A DNA stretch of 64,000 bases from Amycolatopsis arida (GCF_900115565.1 NZ_FOWW01000003.1:248001-312000), one strand, 5' to 3'; numbered from the stretch's first letter, positions 6,778-15,220 are shown. Notes: a model not told the origin generated them from the letters alone. Made by a program: numbers and translations.

Positions 6778-7686
6778 TCACGCCCCGGCGAACCGGCCGC
6801 GCAGGTGGCTCGGGAGCACGCTGGCGTGGCGGGCCAGCGTCTCGACGAAGGCCGTGGAGAGTGGATCGCCGCTGCCGCGCCGGTAGGCGACCAGGTCGCG
6901 GCGGATCGGCGGGTCCGGCCGGAGCAGGGTGCCCCCGAACCGGGGCGGGACGATGTTCACCGGCACCAGTGCCGGCCCGAGCCCGGCCGAGGCGAGCACC
7001 GGCGCGGCGGCGGTCTGCTCGGTGCGCACCGCCGCCCGTGGCGTGAACCCGGCCGCGGCGGCCGCCCGGTCGAGCACGGTGGCGAGGCCGTGGTCCTCCG
7101 CGTAGTGCACCCAGTGTCGGTCGGCCAGCTCGCGCAGGTCGACGCGGTCGGTGCCGGCCAGCGGGTCGCCGGCGGGCAGCAGCACCACGAACTCCTCCAC
7201 TCCCAGGTCCCGGACCAGACCCTTCCACCCGGCCGGCCGCGGCCCCACCGCGACATCGGCCTCCCCGGCCGCCATCGCGGCCCGCAGTCCGTCGCCGTGC
7301 CGGAACTCCGACAGTGCGATGTGGACGTCTGGATAGGACTTGCGCCAGTCGCGCAGCGCCGGTGGCAGCACGCCCAGGGTCACCGAGTACACGGTGGCCA
7401 CGGTCAGCTCGCCGGCTTCGAGGCCGGCCGTCCGGCGCGCGGCGCAGCGGGCCCGCCGCGCGTCGGCGAGCGCCGCCCGCGCGTGCGGCAGCATCGCGCG
7501 GCCCATCGGGGTGAGCCGGACGGCCCTCGGCAACCGCTCGAGCAACGGCCCGCCGACGGCCCGCTCCAGTGCCCGGAGCTGGTGGGACAGCGCCGGCTGG
7601 GTCACGTGCAGGACCTGGGCCGCCCTGGTGAAGGATCCCTCGTCCACCACGGTGACCAGGTACTCGAGCTGGCGAAGGCTGGCCAT
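6778..7686 (-). CDS. LysR-family transcriptional regulator
   Basis: The 302-residue product has full LysR length. The N-terminal winged helix (LRQLEYLVTVVDEGSFTRAA, then VTQPALSHQLRALE) is intact, followed by a periplasmic-binding-fold effector domain. It is divergent from the PRISE-type reductase gene with 71 bases between start codons, the classic LysR-target arrangement, so it probably controls that reductase and itself. The inducer cannot be read from the sequence. Confidence 0.93.
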   Translation of the reverse strand: MASLRQLEYLVTVVDEGSFTRAAQVLHVTQPALSHQLRALERAVGGPLLERLPRAVRLTPMGRAMLPHARAALADARRARCAARRTAGLEAGELTVATVYSVTLGVLPPALRDWRKSYPDVHIALSEFRHGDGLRAAMAAGEADVAVGPRPAGWKGLVRDLGVEEFVVLLPAGDPLAGTDRVDLRELADRHWVHYAEDHGLATVLDRAAAAAGFTPRAAVRTEQTAAAPVLASAGLGPALVPVNIVPPRFGGTLLRPDPPIRRDLVAYRRGSGDPLSTAFVETLARHASVLPSHLRGRFAGA

Positions 7687-7757
7687 GAGTACAGCTTATG
7701 CCTGAGATGAGAACTATGCCTTGGACTCATGTCGAGTGCGGGACGAGGATCGTCGGC
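7687..7757. promoter_or_regulatory. Divergent control region with TATGCCT direct repeat
   Basis: The short gap between the LysR and reductase genes holds TATGCCT twice, at 7697-7703 and 7715-7721, 18 bases apart. This nearly two-turn spacing would place both on one face of the helix. It is a candidate LysR binding site, inferred from position and repetition only. Confidence 0.35.
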
Positions 7758-8822
7758 ATGAGCGAAGCACACGAGCACCGGACCGCACTCGTGGTGGGTG
7801 CGCACGGGGTCATCGGCGGCAACCTCGTCGAGCACCTGACCCGCCTGGGGGGTTGGGACGTCGTCGGCCTTTCCCGCCGCGGCGGCCCGGACACCGGGCG
7901 GGTCCGGCACGTCGCCGTCAACCTGCTCGATCCCGCGGACTGCGCGGCCAAGCTCGGCGACCTGCGCGAGGTGACCCACGTCTTCTACGCCGCCTACCAG
8001 GACCGCCCCACCTGGGCCGAGCTGGTCCCGCCGAACGTGGCGATGCTGACCAACGTCGTCGAGGCGGTGGAACGGGCCGCGCCCGGACTGCGGCACGTCA
8101 GCCTGATGCAGGGCTACAAGGTCTACGGCGCCCACCTCGGCCCGTTCAAGACACCGGCCCGTGAGTCCGATCCGGACCACCTGCCGCCGGAATTCAATGT
8201 GGACCAGCAGCGGTGGCTGGTGGAGCGGCAGCGGGGCAAGGCGTGGACCTGGTCGGCCATCCGGCCCTCCGTGGTGGTCGGGTACGCGCTGGGCAACCCG
8301 ATGAACCTGGCCATGGTGATCGCGGTCTACGCGTCGATCTGCAAGGAGCTGGGGGTGCCGCTGCGCTTCCCCGGCAAGCCCGGCGCCTACACCTCCCTGC
8401 TGGAGGTGACCGACGCCGAGCTGCTCGCCAAGGCGACGGTATGGGCGGCCACCGAGCCACGCTGCGCCAACCAGGCTTTCAACATCAACAACGGGGACCT
8501 CTTCCGGTGGAGCGAGCTGTGGCCGAAGCTCGCCGAGCTCTTCGACCTCGAGATAGCGCCACCGCTGCCGATGTCGCTGGCCGAGGCGATGGCGGACAAG
8601 GCACCGCTGTGGGCCGCGATGACCGAGAAGTACGACCTCGAGCCGCATCCCTTCGCGGAGCTGGTCTCCTGGCCGTTCGGCGACTTCGTGTTCTCCTGGG
8701 ACTACGACGTCCTCGCCGACGGCTCGAAGGCCCGGCGCCTCGGCTTCCACGAGTACGTGGAAACCGAGGCGATGTTCCGCGACGTCGTGACCGACCTGCG
8801 CAAGCGCCGGGTCATCCCCTGA
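7758..8822 (+). CDS. SDR-family reductase, PRISE (progesterone 5-beta-reductase/iridoid synthase-like) type
   Basis: The 354-residue protein starts with an NADP-binding Rossmann motif (GAHGVIGGNL, 14-23). It has the diagnostic PRISE segment GYKVYGAHLGPFKTPARE (about 119-136), in which K121 matches the catalytic Lys of the plant enzymes. The downstream NVDQQ segment lines up where plant members have a Tyr, so chemistry may differ. Family members reduce activated C=C bonds of enones. ATG 7758 is preferred because it opens directly into the Rossmann fold. It is probably controlled by the divergent LysR regulator. Confidence 0.85.
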   Translation: MSEAHEHRTALVVGAHGVIGGNLVEHLTRLGGWDVVGLSRRGGPDTGRVRHVAVNLLDPADCAAKLGDLREVTHVFYAAYQDRPTWAELVPPNVAMLTNVVEAVERAAPGLRHVSLMQGYKVYGAHLGPFKTPARESDPDHLPPEFNVDQQRWLVERQRGKAWTWSAIRPSVVVGYALGNPMNLAMVIAVYASICKELGVPLRFPGKPGAYTSLLEVTDAELLAKATVWAATEPRCANQAFNINNGDLFRWSELWPKLAELFDLEIAPPLPMSLAEAMADKAPLWAAMTEKYDLEPHPFAELVSWPFGDFVFSWDYDVLADGSKARRLGFHEYVETEAMFRDVVTDLRKRRVIP

Positions 8823-8834
8823 ACCGACGTGGGC

Positions 8835-9701
8835 TCAGCGCTGCCCGACCGCCGCTCGGCGGAACAGCACCCCGCCGAGCGGCACCACGACCAGCAGGAT
8901 CGCCAGCCACCAGAGCACCGCGACCCCGGCCCGGTCAGCGGGAAGGCCGACGAGGAGCGCGCGAACGGTGTCCACCACGAGGGTCACCGGCTGGTTCTCG
9001 GCGAACACCCGCAGCACGTCCGGCATCGTGCTGGGTGGCACGAACGCGCTGCTGACGTAGGGCACGAACACCAGCGGCATGGACATCCCGCTGGCACCCT
9101 CGACCGTCTTCGCCAGCAGCCCGAGGATCGCCGCGATCCACGCGACGGCCAGGGCGAACAGGGCCAGCAGGCCGAGCGCGGCCAGCCAGCCACCGAGGTC
9201 GGCGACCGGGCGGAACCCCACGGCGAGGCCGACCCCGACCATCACCGCGACCGACACCAGGTTGCGGGCCAACCCGGCGGCGACGTGCCCCACCAGCACC
9301 GCCCCGGCGTGCACCGGCATCGAGCGGAACCGCTCGACGATGCCCTCCTGCAGGTCCTCGCGCACGGCGACACTGGTGATGGTGGAGTTGAACGTCACGC
9401 TGACCGCGATGATCCCGGCGACGACGTAGTTGACGTAGCTGACGTCGCCGGTGTCGATCGCGCCGCCGAAGAGGTAGCGGAACATCAGCAGCAGCGCCAC
9501 CGGCAGGAACAGGGTGAGCATGAGCTGCTCGGGGCTGCGGGCGAGGTGCCGGAACGTCCGACCCGTCATCGCCAACGCGTCGCTGAGCAGCCAGTACGGC
9601 TCCGGCCGGCGCCGAACGTGGAACTCGCCGTCCCGGCCGTGGGACTCGCCGTCCCGAACGTGGGACTCGCCGTCCCGAACGTGCGACTCGCGGGTGGTCA
9701 T
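8835..9701 (-). CDS. ABC-2 type transporter permease, DrrB-like
   Basis: The 288-residue protein has the ABC-2 permease layout: a cytoplasmic N-terminus, six membrane segments, the characteristic EDLQEGIVERFRSMP coupling helix after the second segment, and a conserved F-V-P-P-S-T-M-P extracellular turn near the end. It pairs with the ATPase encoded just upstream; ATG 9701 overlaps that gene's stop (ATGA). The first ~25 residues are built from a heptapeptide repeat of the type ESHVRDG, produced by a 21-nt DNA repeat. DrrAB-type exporters remove hydrophobic drugs or export natural products; the substrate here is unknown. Confidence 0.9.
   Translation of the reverse strand: MTTRESHVRDGESHVRDGESHGRDGEFHVRRRPEPYWLLSDALAMTGRTFRHLARSPEQLMLTLFLPVALLLMFRYLFGGAIDTGDVSYVNYVVAGIIAVSVTFNSTITSVAVREDLQEGIVERFRSMPVHAGAVLVGHVAAGLARNLVSVAVMVGVGLAVGFRPVADLGGWLAALGLLALFALAVAWIAAILGLLAKTVEGASGMSMPLVFVPYVSSAFVPPSTMPDVLRVFAENQPVTLVVDTVRALLVGLPADRAGVAVLWWLAILLVVVPLGGVLFRRAAVGQR
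9614..9691. repeat. 21-nt tandem repeat, 3.7 units, inside the permease N-terminus
   Basis: Units begin at 9614, 9635, 9656 and 9677, each close to gaacgtgggactcgccgtcc plus one base. The unit length is a multiple of three, so the permease frame is kept. Related but more diverged units occur at 29717-29832. It looks like an interspersed short repeat of this genome that has expanded in or entered the start of the gene. Confidence 0.85.
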
Positions 9702-10651
9702 CGGGTGCCTCCGCTGGTCTCGGCCGGGGCGGGGTGCCCGGTCAGGGTCAGGAACACGTCGTCGAGGGTCGGGGTGGACACGGCGAGCCGGTCGGGCTCC
9801 GCACCGGCCTCGGCGAGCCGGTCGAGGATCCGCCGGACGTCCCTGGCCCCGGTCACCGGAAGGCTCAGGCCGAGGGTGGGCTCGTCGCCACGGGGCTGCT
9901 CGGCGGCGAGCAACCGCAGCGCGATGCCGAACGCCGGCGGGGCGGGGAACACCAGCTCGAGCCGTTCCGCGCCGACCCGGCGCTTGAGCTCGTCGGCGGT
10001 GCCCTCGGCGACCACCCTGCCGTGGTCGATCACCGCGACCCGGTCGGCCAGCTGGTCGGCCTCCTCGAGGTACTGGGTGGTGAGCAGGATCGTCACGCCG
10101 GTGCCCATCAGCTCGCGCACGGTGTCCCACACGGCGAGCCGGCTGCGCGGGTCGAGGCCGGTGGTCGGCTCGTCGAGGAAGAGCACGGCCGGCGCGGTGA
10201 TGAGGCTGATCGCCAGGTCGAGCCGGCGCCGCATGCCGCCGGAGTAGGTCCTGACCTGGCGGTCGGCGGCGTCGGCGAGGTCGAACCGTTCGAGCAGCTC
10301 GCCGGCCCTGCGGCGGGCGGCGGCCGGCGCGAGCCGGAACAGTCGGCCCATCAGCACGAGGTTCTCCCTGCCGGTGAGCAGGCCGTCGACCGCGGCCTGC
10401 TGCCCGGTGAGGCCGATCACCCGGCGCACCTGCCGGGCCCGCCGCACGACGTCGTACCCGGCGACGGTCGCGGTACCGCCGTCCGGCCGGAGCAGGGTGC
10501 CGAGGATGCGCACGGTGGTCGTCTTGCCCGCGCCGTTGGGCCCGAGCAACGCGAGCATCCGGCCCGGCTCGACCCGCAGGTCCACCCCCTCGAGCACGCT
10601 CACGGCGCCGAAGGACTTGCGCAGCCCCCGCACATCGATCGCGGTGTCCAT
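9698..10651 (-). CDS. ABC transporter ATP-binding protein, DrrA-like
   Basis: This is a 317-residue ATPase with Walker A GPNGAGKT (38-45), a Q-loop, ABC signature YSGGMRRRLDLA (136-147) and Walker B VLFLDEP followed by TTGLDP (156-168). The C-terminal extension ends in a TLDDVFLTLTG motif typical of DrrA/drug-export ATPases. With the overlapping permease it forms a two-gene export operon. The promoter region is shared with a divergent TetR regulator, which is probably its repressor. Confidence 0.93.
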   Translation of the reverse strand: MDTAIDVRGLRKSFGAVSVLEGVDLRVEPGRMLALLGPNGAGKTTTVRILGTLLRPDGGTATVAGYDVVRRARQVRRVIGLTGQQAAVDGLLTGRENLVLMGRLFRLAPAAARRRAGELLERFDLADAADRQVRTYSGGMRRRLDLAISLITAPAVLFLDEPTTGLDPRSRLAVWDTVRELMGTGVTILLTTQYLEEADQLADRVAVIDHGRVVAEGTADELKRRVGAERLELVFPAPPAFGIALRLLAAEQPRGDEPTLGLSLPVTGARDVRRILDRLAEAGAEPDRLAVSTPTLDDVFLTLTGHPAPAETSGGTR

Positions 10652-10677
10652 ACCGCCCCCAAACCGTGTAGGTGAGA

Positions 10678-10720
10678 AACTGTATACGAGCTACACTAGC
10701 GGTATAAGTGATACACAGTT
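10678..10720. promoter_or_regulatory. Divergent promoter/operator between DrrA-like gene and TetR
   Basis: This is an AT-richer island in GC-rich DNA. AACTGTATAC at 10678-10687 and GATACACAGTT at 10710-10720 form an imperfect inverted repeat spanning both presumed promoters. On the plus strand CTGTAT-N17-TATAAG is a plausible -35/-10 pair for the regulator. The placement fits a TetR operator that blocks both directions. Confidence 0.5.
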
Positions 10721-10756
10721 CTAGGATGGGCGTCAAGCACGACGGACGGGGAGCGG

Positions 10757-11503
10757 ATGCCGGCGGACCACGGGATGAGCGGCGTCGAGTTGCTCTGGGG
10801 TGACGGGGAGCGGCCGAGCCGGGGGCCGAAGCCGAAGTTGACGCTCGAACGGATCGTCACGGCGGCCATCGGCATCGCCGACGCGGAGGGCCTCGCCGCG
10901 GTGTCCATGCAGCGGGTCGCCGCCGAGCTGGGCTACACCGCGATGTCGCTGTACCGCTACGTGCCGGGCAAGGAGCAGCTCGTCGAGGTCATGGTCGACG
11001 TCGCCGCCGGCTGGCCCCCGGAGCTGCCGGGTGAGCACGGCTGGCGCGCCGAGCTGGAGGCGTGGGTCCGCGCACTGTGGGCGCTGTACCAGCGGCACCC
11101 CTGGGCGCTGGAGGTGCGAATCACCGGTGCGCCGAGGGGGCCGCACCATCTCGCCTGGTTCGAGGCCGCACTGGGTCCGCTGGCCCGCGCCGGCCTGCGC
11201 GAGGACGAGCAGGTGTCCGGCGCGACGTTCCTGCTCGGCGCGGTCCGGCAGCTGGCCACCATCGGGATCGACATCACGCGGGCCCGCGAGGCGGTCGGCC
11301 ACACCGCCGCCCAGGCCGAGGCGGACTACCTGACCGTCCTGCGCCGGTACGTCACGGCGGACCGCTTCCCGCACCTGTCCCGGCTGGTGGAGGCGGGGAT
11401 CTTCGACAACCCCGACCTCGCCGACGAGGGGCTCGACCTCGATTTGCACTTCGGCATCCAGCGCCTGCTCGACGGCATCGAGGTCCACCTGACCCGCGGC
11501 TGA
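10757..11503 (+). CDS. TetR-family regulator (TetR_C / ActII type)
   Basis: The 248-residue product has an N-terminal TetR helix-turn-helix (LERIVTAAIGIADAEGLAAV, then AAELGYTAMSLYRYV, residues about 29-75) and a long C-terminal ligand domain with GPLARAGL. It is the longer TetR class often found beside drug exporters. It is divergent from the DrrAB-type operon with about 105 bases between starts, so repression of the exporter until a ligand binds is the likely role. ATG 10757 fits; a second ATG at 10775 is possible. Confidence 0.92.
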   Translation: MPADHGMSGVELLWGDGERPSRGPKPKLTLERIVTAAIGIADAEGLAAVSMQRVAAELGYTAMSLYRYVPGKEQLVEVMVDVAAGWPPELPGEHGWRAELEAWVRALWALYQRHPWALEVRITGAPRGPHHLAWFEAALGPLARAGLREDEQVSGATFLLGAVRQLATIGIDITRAREAVGHTAAQAEADYLTVLRRYVTADRFPHLSRLVEAGIFDNPDLADEGLDLDLHFGIQRLLDGIEVHLTRG

Positions 11504-11586
11504 CCCGTGACCCACGGCGCGCCGCCGGCCGCGGCGGCTGCCGCGCGCCAACAGCACCAGTGGTAGTAACTCTGCGTGTTTACACT

Positions 11587-11620
11587 GATCCCTCAGTAGG
11601 GTGATACCAAAGTAGGGATC
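11587..11620. promoter_or_regulatory. Inverted and direct repeats upstream of the protease gene
   Basis: GATCCCT (11587-11593) and AGGGATC (11614-11620) are a perfect inverted repeat. Within it AGTAGGG occurs twice in direct orientation (11595 and 11611, 16 bases apart). The region lies 137-170 bases before the secreted protease start and may be a regulator-binding site. The repeats can be seen, but the function is inferred. Confidence 0.35.
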
Positions 11621-11756
11621 TTCGGGGTACCTCGCGGTGCGTAGCCGAAAATTTCTCGTAAATCAACCTTGCACCCCGGCCTACCAGCGGCTTACTTTCC
11701 CGCCATCGCCGTCAACCCCTGCTCGGCGATTTCACACTATCGGGAGAGATCAGCCT

Positions 11757-12665
11757 ATGAAGCGCCACCTCATCCGGTCGCTGCTCGCGGGCGTCGCGCT
11801 GGCGGGCGCTTCCGCCACGGTGACCGGCCCCGCCGCCGCGGCGCCGGCGCCAGCCGCCCCGGTCGCCCAGTCCAGCGCCGCGACCACCGCCGCCGAGCAG
11901 GCGCGCGTGGCGGACTACTGGACGCCCGAGCGGATGGCTTCGGCCAAGCCCGCCGACCTCCGGTTCGCCACCGGACCGGCGGCCACGAAGCCGGCCAAGA
12001 AGTCGGCGAAGTCCACGGAGACCGCGACCCGCGCCACCCCGCAACCCCAGCTCGGGAAGGTGTTCTTCACGCTCGGCGGGCAGAACTACGTGTGCTCGGG
12101 CACCGCGACCACGAGCGGCAACGCCGACGTCGTCACCACCGCCGGCCACTGCGTGCACGAGGGCCCCGGCTCGTTCGCGACCAACTTCGCCTTCGTCCCG
12201 GCCTACGACAACGGCGCCCAGCCCTACGGCAAGTGGACCGCGCGCTCGCTCTACACCACCGAACAGTGGGCGCAGTCCGGCGACTTCAACTACGACGTGG
12301 GCTTCGCGGTGATGAACGAGACCGAGGGGCGCAGCCTCACCGACGTCGTCGGCTCCTACCCGATCGAGTTCGACCTCGCCCGCGGGCTGGAGTACACGTC
12401 GTACGGCTACCCGGCGGCCCAGCCGTTCAACGGCCAGCTGCTGTACTCCTGCTCCGGCACCGCCTCCCGCGACTCGGTCGGCGGCACCACGACGCATGGC
12501 CTGACCTGCGACATGACCGGCGGCTCCTCCGGCGGCGGCTGGATCACCGGCGGCAAGCTCAACTCGGTGAACAGCTTCAAGTACAACCACGACGGCTCCA
12601 CCATGTACGGGCCGTACTTCGGTGACGTGGTGCGCTCGACCTACCAAACGGCCGCCACGGCCTGA
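11757..12665 (+). CDS. Secreted trypsin-fold serine protease (V8/S1-like)
   Basis: The 302-residue preproprotein has a Sec signal peptide (1-28, ending in a run of Ala) and a ~70-residue Ala/Lys-rich propeptide. The protease domain carries the catalytic triad: His131 in TTAGHCV, Asp180 in NYDVGFAV, and Ser258 in TGGSSGGGW, where a Ser-Ser replaces the usual Asp-Ser. Cys pairs flank the His and Ser loops. A gggagag ribosome site lies 8-9 bases before ATG 11757. It presumably degrades extracellular protein; an SSI-type inhibitor gene lies 2 kb downstream. Confidence 0.9.
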   Translation: MKRHLIRSLLAGVALAGASATVTGPAAAAPAPAAPVAQSSAATTAAEQARVADYWTPERMASAKPADLRFATGPAATKPAKKSAKSTETATRATPQPQLGKVFFTLGGQNYVCSGTATTSGNADVVTTAGHCVHEGPGSFATNFAFVPAYDNGAQPYGKWTARSLYTTEQWAQSGDFNYDVGFAVMNETEGRSLTDVVGSYPIEFDLARGLEYTSYGYPAAQPFNGQLLYSCSGTASRDSVGGTTTHGLTCDMTGGSSGGGWITGGKLNSVNSFKYNHDGSTMYGPYFGDVVRSTYQTAATA

Positions 12666-12679
12666 TCCAGCGGCGAACA

Positions 12680-12719
12680 CCGGAGGCCGCCTGCCCGCAC
12701 CGGGGCGGGCGGCCTCCGG
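12680..12719 (+). terminator. Terminator hairpin after the protease gene
   Basis: Twelve perfect base pairs, ccggaggccgcc (12680-12691) with ggcggcctccgg (12708-12719), lie 15 bases after the stop codon. There is no T-tract, as is common in actinobacteria. It separates convergent genes and may serve both. Confidence 0.65.
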
Positions 12720-12756
12720 CACGTCGGAGCTCGGAGAGTCGTCGGAGCTCGGACGG

Positions 12757-13545
12757 TCACAGGGCCGAGCGGCGCAGCCAGTCCGCGAGCACCGCGGGGT
12801 CGCCCGCGCGCTCGACCCTGCCGGCCCGCCGGCCGAGCCGGTTGTACAGGAACAGGTGCACTTCGGCGGCGTTCCCGCGCACCGTCGCCGTCGGCGGGTC
12901 CCACGGCTCGGCCGAGAGGTGCTCCCACGCGTGCCCCTCGGGACCCATCCGGATGAGCCAGCGCACGTCCACGTCCGGGCAGTGCACGTACACGGTCTGC
13001 CCCTCGCCGCGCAGGTCCGCGGGGGACTCCCGGAACGGGTGGCCGAACGACAGCAGGTAGAGCAGCTCGTCGATGCCGTCGACGGCGGCGGCGGTGTCGA
13101 CCCGTGGCCGGCGACCGGCGGCCAGCTCGGTGTCGACCCGGTGCACCATCGTCTCGTGGAGCATCCGCCGGGGCCAGAACCCGGCCCTGCGGTCGTCGGT
13201 GAACGACCACACGGGGGTGTTCGGGTCGATCCCGCGCAGCGTCTCCGGCAGCCGAAAGGCCATCGCCCCCAGCCAGTCGCCGTACCGGGCCCAGTCGGTC
13301 GGAAGGTCCCTGCCGAACTGCGTGAACTCCAGCGGTTCCCGCGCCCGCTCGCGGAGGAGCCGGTCCACCCACCGGTGGATCATGCCGGTGTGCGCGACCA
13401 GCTTCGCCGCCGTCCACCCCGGACAGCTGGGCACCGGGGTGGTGGCGTCCACGTCGCGCACGATGTCCGAGAGCCGGTCGATCTCGGCCGACACCGCCCG
13501 GCAGTACTCGTCGTCGGCCAGCGCGTGGCACAGCTGGTCCGCCAT
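12757..13545 (-). CDS. Mycothiol-dependent maleylpyruvate isomerase family protein
   Basis: The 262-residue protein has the DinB-like four-helix N-terminal domain with the PSCPGWTAAKLVAHTG motif and the metal-type His residues (H in LVAHTG, HRWV, and MLHETMVHRVD). The C-terminal MDMPI_C domain follows. Family members use mycothiol as cofactor or substrate, which agrees with mshD elsewhere in the window. The individual reaction is unknown. ATG 13545 has a gagcgaggg ribosome site. Confidence 0.88.
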   Translation of the reverse strand: MADQLCHALADDEYCRAVSAEIDRLSDIVRDVDATTPVPSCPGWTAAKLVAHTGMIHRWVDRLLRERAREPLEFTQFGRDLPTDWARYGDWLGAMAFRLPETLRGIDPNTPVWSFTDDRRAGFWPRRMLHETMVHRVDTELAAGRRPRVDTAAAVDGIDELLYLLSFGHPFRESPADLRGEGQTVYVHCPDVDVRWLIRMGPEGHAWEHLSAEPWDPPTATVRGNAAEVHLFLYNRLGRRAGRVERAGDPAVLADWLRRSAL

Positions 13546-13753
13546 CGGGTCCCTCGCTCTCCTCGGCTCGCGGTACACGTGCCGTGCCTGACCGCGACTT
13601 CCGAGTGAACCAGCCGCCCGAACGGGACGCGTACTCCTCGGTTGCCCACCGCCGTGCTCCCGAGCAAAGTCGGTAAAGGTCATGACAGGGCACGAGACCG
13701 GACACGAGCCCGGGCTGGCGAGGAAATGAGAAGGAGAGGAATCCCGACGCGAC

Positions 13754-13823
13754 GCCCCTGCAAACGCCGCGCCAGGACCCTCTCCGAGCCCCGGCATGTC
13801 GCCCCTGCAAACGCCATGCCAGG
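13754..13823. repeat. 23-bp direct repeat pair
   Basis: gcccctgcaaacgccgcgcc (13754 on) and gcccctgcaaacgccatgcc (13801 on) match over 23 bases with 2 differences, at a 47-base period. They lie downstream of the sigma-factor gene and upstream of the isomerase-family gene on the same strand. No hairpin is evident. The function is unknown. Confidence 0.7.
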
Positions 13824-13828
13824 GCTTC

Positions 13829-14380
13829 TCAATCGCCGGCCACCTCGTGCTGCCGGGGCCGGCGAGTCATCAGGCCGCGCACCCTACGCCGGGCGCGGTT
13901 GGCCACACTCTCGGTCGCCCGCCGGGTGGTGCCCAGCAGGCGGGCAAGCTCTTCATGCGACATACCCTGTTGCAGCCCGGACAACACCACCCGCTCGCGT
14001 TCGCTCAGCCGGCCGTACCGGGCCATCAGCCACCGTGCCTCCTCGCGGCCGACCACGGTCTCCTCCGGGCCCGGCGACGGGACCGGCCGAAGCCGCGGAT
14101 CGACGGCGATGGCCTGCAGCGTCACCCGTCGGCGCACGTCGTCCACACACAGCCGGCGGGTGACCGTGAGCAGGAACCGGGTGAGCCGGTCCAGGTCCAG
14201 GTCGGGATGGCCGGCGGCGCGCAGGAACGCCTCGTGCACGATGTCCTCCGCGTCCGCCGTGGCGCCGAAGCGGTTCGCCGCCCGGATCAGGCCGGGCCGC
14301 AGCCGGAGGCACTCCTGCCAGAAGTCCCCGGTCTGGGTCCGCCCGCACTCGCCGCCACTACTACCACCCCTGCTCGTCAC
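13829..14380 (-). CDS. ECF-type RNA polymerase sigma factor
   Basis: The 183-residue product has sigma region 2 (ATADAEDIVHEAFLRAA, then a VTRRLCVDDVRR helix) and region 4 (LSERERVVLSGLQQGMSHEE, then a TTRRATESVANRARRRV recognition helix). GTG 14380 is chosen because ggggaaggg lies about 6 bases upstream. No anti-sigma factor gene is adjacent, which is unusual for an ECF factor. The divergent neighbour is an SSI-type inhibitor, which it might control. Confidence 0.88.
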   Translation of the reverse strand: MTSRGGSSGGECGRTQTGDFWQECLRLRPGLIRAANRFGATADAEDIVHEAFLRAAGHPDLDLDRLTRFLLTVTRRLCVDDVRRRVTLQAIAVDPRLRPVPSPGPEETVVGREEARWLMARYGRLSERERVVLSGLQQGMSHEELARLLGTTRRATESVANRARRRVRGLMTRRPRQHEVAGD

Positions 14381-14657
14381 ACTCGTCCCTTCCCCCGCAA
14401 CGAGATCCCACCATTTCGGCGGATCCTTTCGGGGGCTTACCGCTCGAGCCGTCCTCGCTCGACAGCAACTTTGGCAGTCTTTCCGATAGCCTCGTACCGC
14501 CATTCGTGGGATTCGGTAACTCGACCTTGCGGGTGACAGGTATCACAGCGTGGTAAAGCCCCGATTACCCGTATTCCATACGGAGGGTCCAACCGGGCCC
14601 GCCAACCGCAGACGCCCACAAGGCGTCGAAAAGTCATCGTCGAGGTGAAGGGTGAAC

Positions 14658-15095
14658 ATGCTTCACAAGCGATTTTTGAGGTCCGTGCTCGCCGCCGCGC
14701 TGCTGTTGCCGGCCGTCGCCGCCACCGGGGCCGCACCGGCCGCCGCCGAGCCCGCGGAACCACAGCCGCGCGGAGTGCTGGTGATGACCGCCAGCCATGG
14801 CGAGAAGCCCTCGCCGCACGCCAACAGAGTGCTCCTGACCTGCGATCCCACCGGCGGAACGCACCCGTACGCCGAGACCGCGTGCACCCGGCTCGCGGCC
14901 GTCGACGGGGACATCGCCGCGGTGTCGGTCGGCCCGGACCGGCCGTGCTACCTGATCTACGCGCCGATCACCGTGACGGCCAAGGGCTTCTGGGACGGCC
15001 AGCCGGTGCGATACCGGGAGACGTTCCCCAATGACTGCGTGCTCGAGGTGGAAAAGGGAGCACTATTCCGCTTCGCCCCCGGCGGCGAACGGTAA
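14658..15095 (+). CDS. Subtilisin inhibitor-like (SSI family) secreted protein
   Basis: The 145-residue precursor has a Sec signal peptide (1-31, Ala-rich end). It is followed by an SSI fold with four Cys in the expected order (VLLTCDP, ETACT, RPCYL, NDCVL). In SSI the reactive loop follows the third Cys (C-P-M-V-Y-D-P); here it reads C-Y-L-I-Y-A-P, giving P1 Leu and P1' Ile. This suggests inhibition of subtilisin- or chymotrypsin-like proteases. A GTG at 14652 is an alternative start; gaggtgaagg precedes both. It likely protects against, or tunes, secreted proteases. Confidence 0.9.
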   Translation: MLHKRFLRSVLAAALLLPAVAATGAAPAAAEPAEPQPRGVLVMTASHGEKPSPHANRVLLTCDPTGGTHPYAETACTRLAAVDGDIAAVSVGPDRPCYLIYAPITVTAKGFWDGQPVRYRETFPNDCVLEVEKGALFRFAPGGER

Positions 15096-15133
15096 AATAT
15101 CCGTGAACAGAGCGCTGGAACGGTAACGAAGCC

Positions 15134-15170
15134 AGGGGCTCCCCGGAACCGGACCCACCGGGGAGCCCCT
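15134..15170. terminator. Bidirectional terminator hairpin
   Basis: Thirteen perfect pairs, aggggctccccgg (15134-15146) with ccggggagcccct (15158-15170), sit between the convergent SSI and DUF6328 genes. TT follows on the plus strand. The position suits a shared terminator. Confidence 0.75.
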
Positions 15171-15220
15171 TCGGCCGAAAAGGACGCGCGCACCGGAAAA
15201 CGTCCCACCTTTCTGCGGCA

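Noticed and set aside
8835..10736. 633-codon minus-strand frame spanning both ABC genes
   Set aside because: The upstream two-thirds is an out-of-frame translation of the ATPase gene; the true permease starts at 9701 with an ATGA overlap.
14608..14625. acgcc-cacaa-ggcgt hairpin before the SSI gene as a riboswitch
   Set aside because: A single 5-bp hairpin in GC-rich DNA is expected by chance and no known riboswitch core is present.
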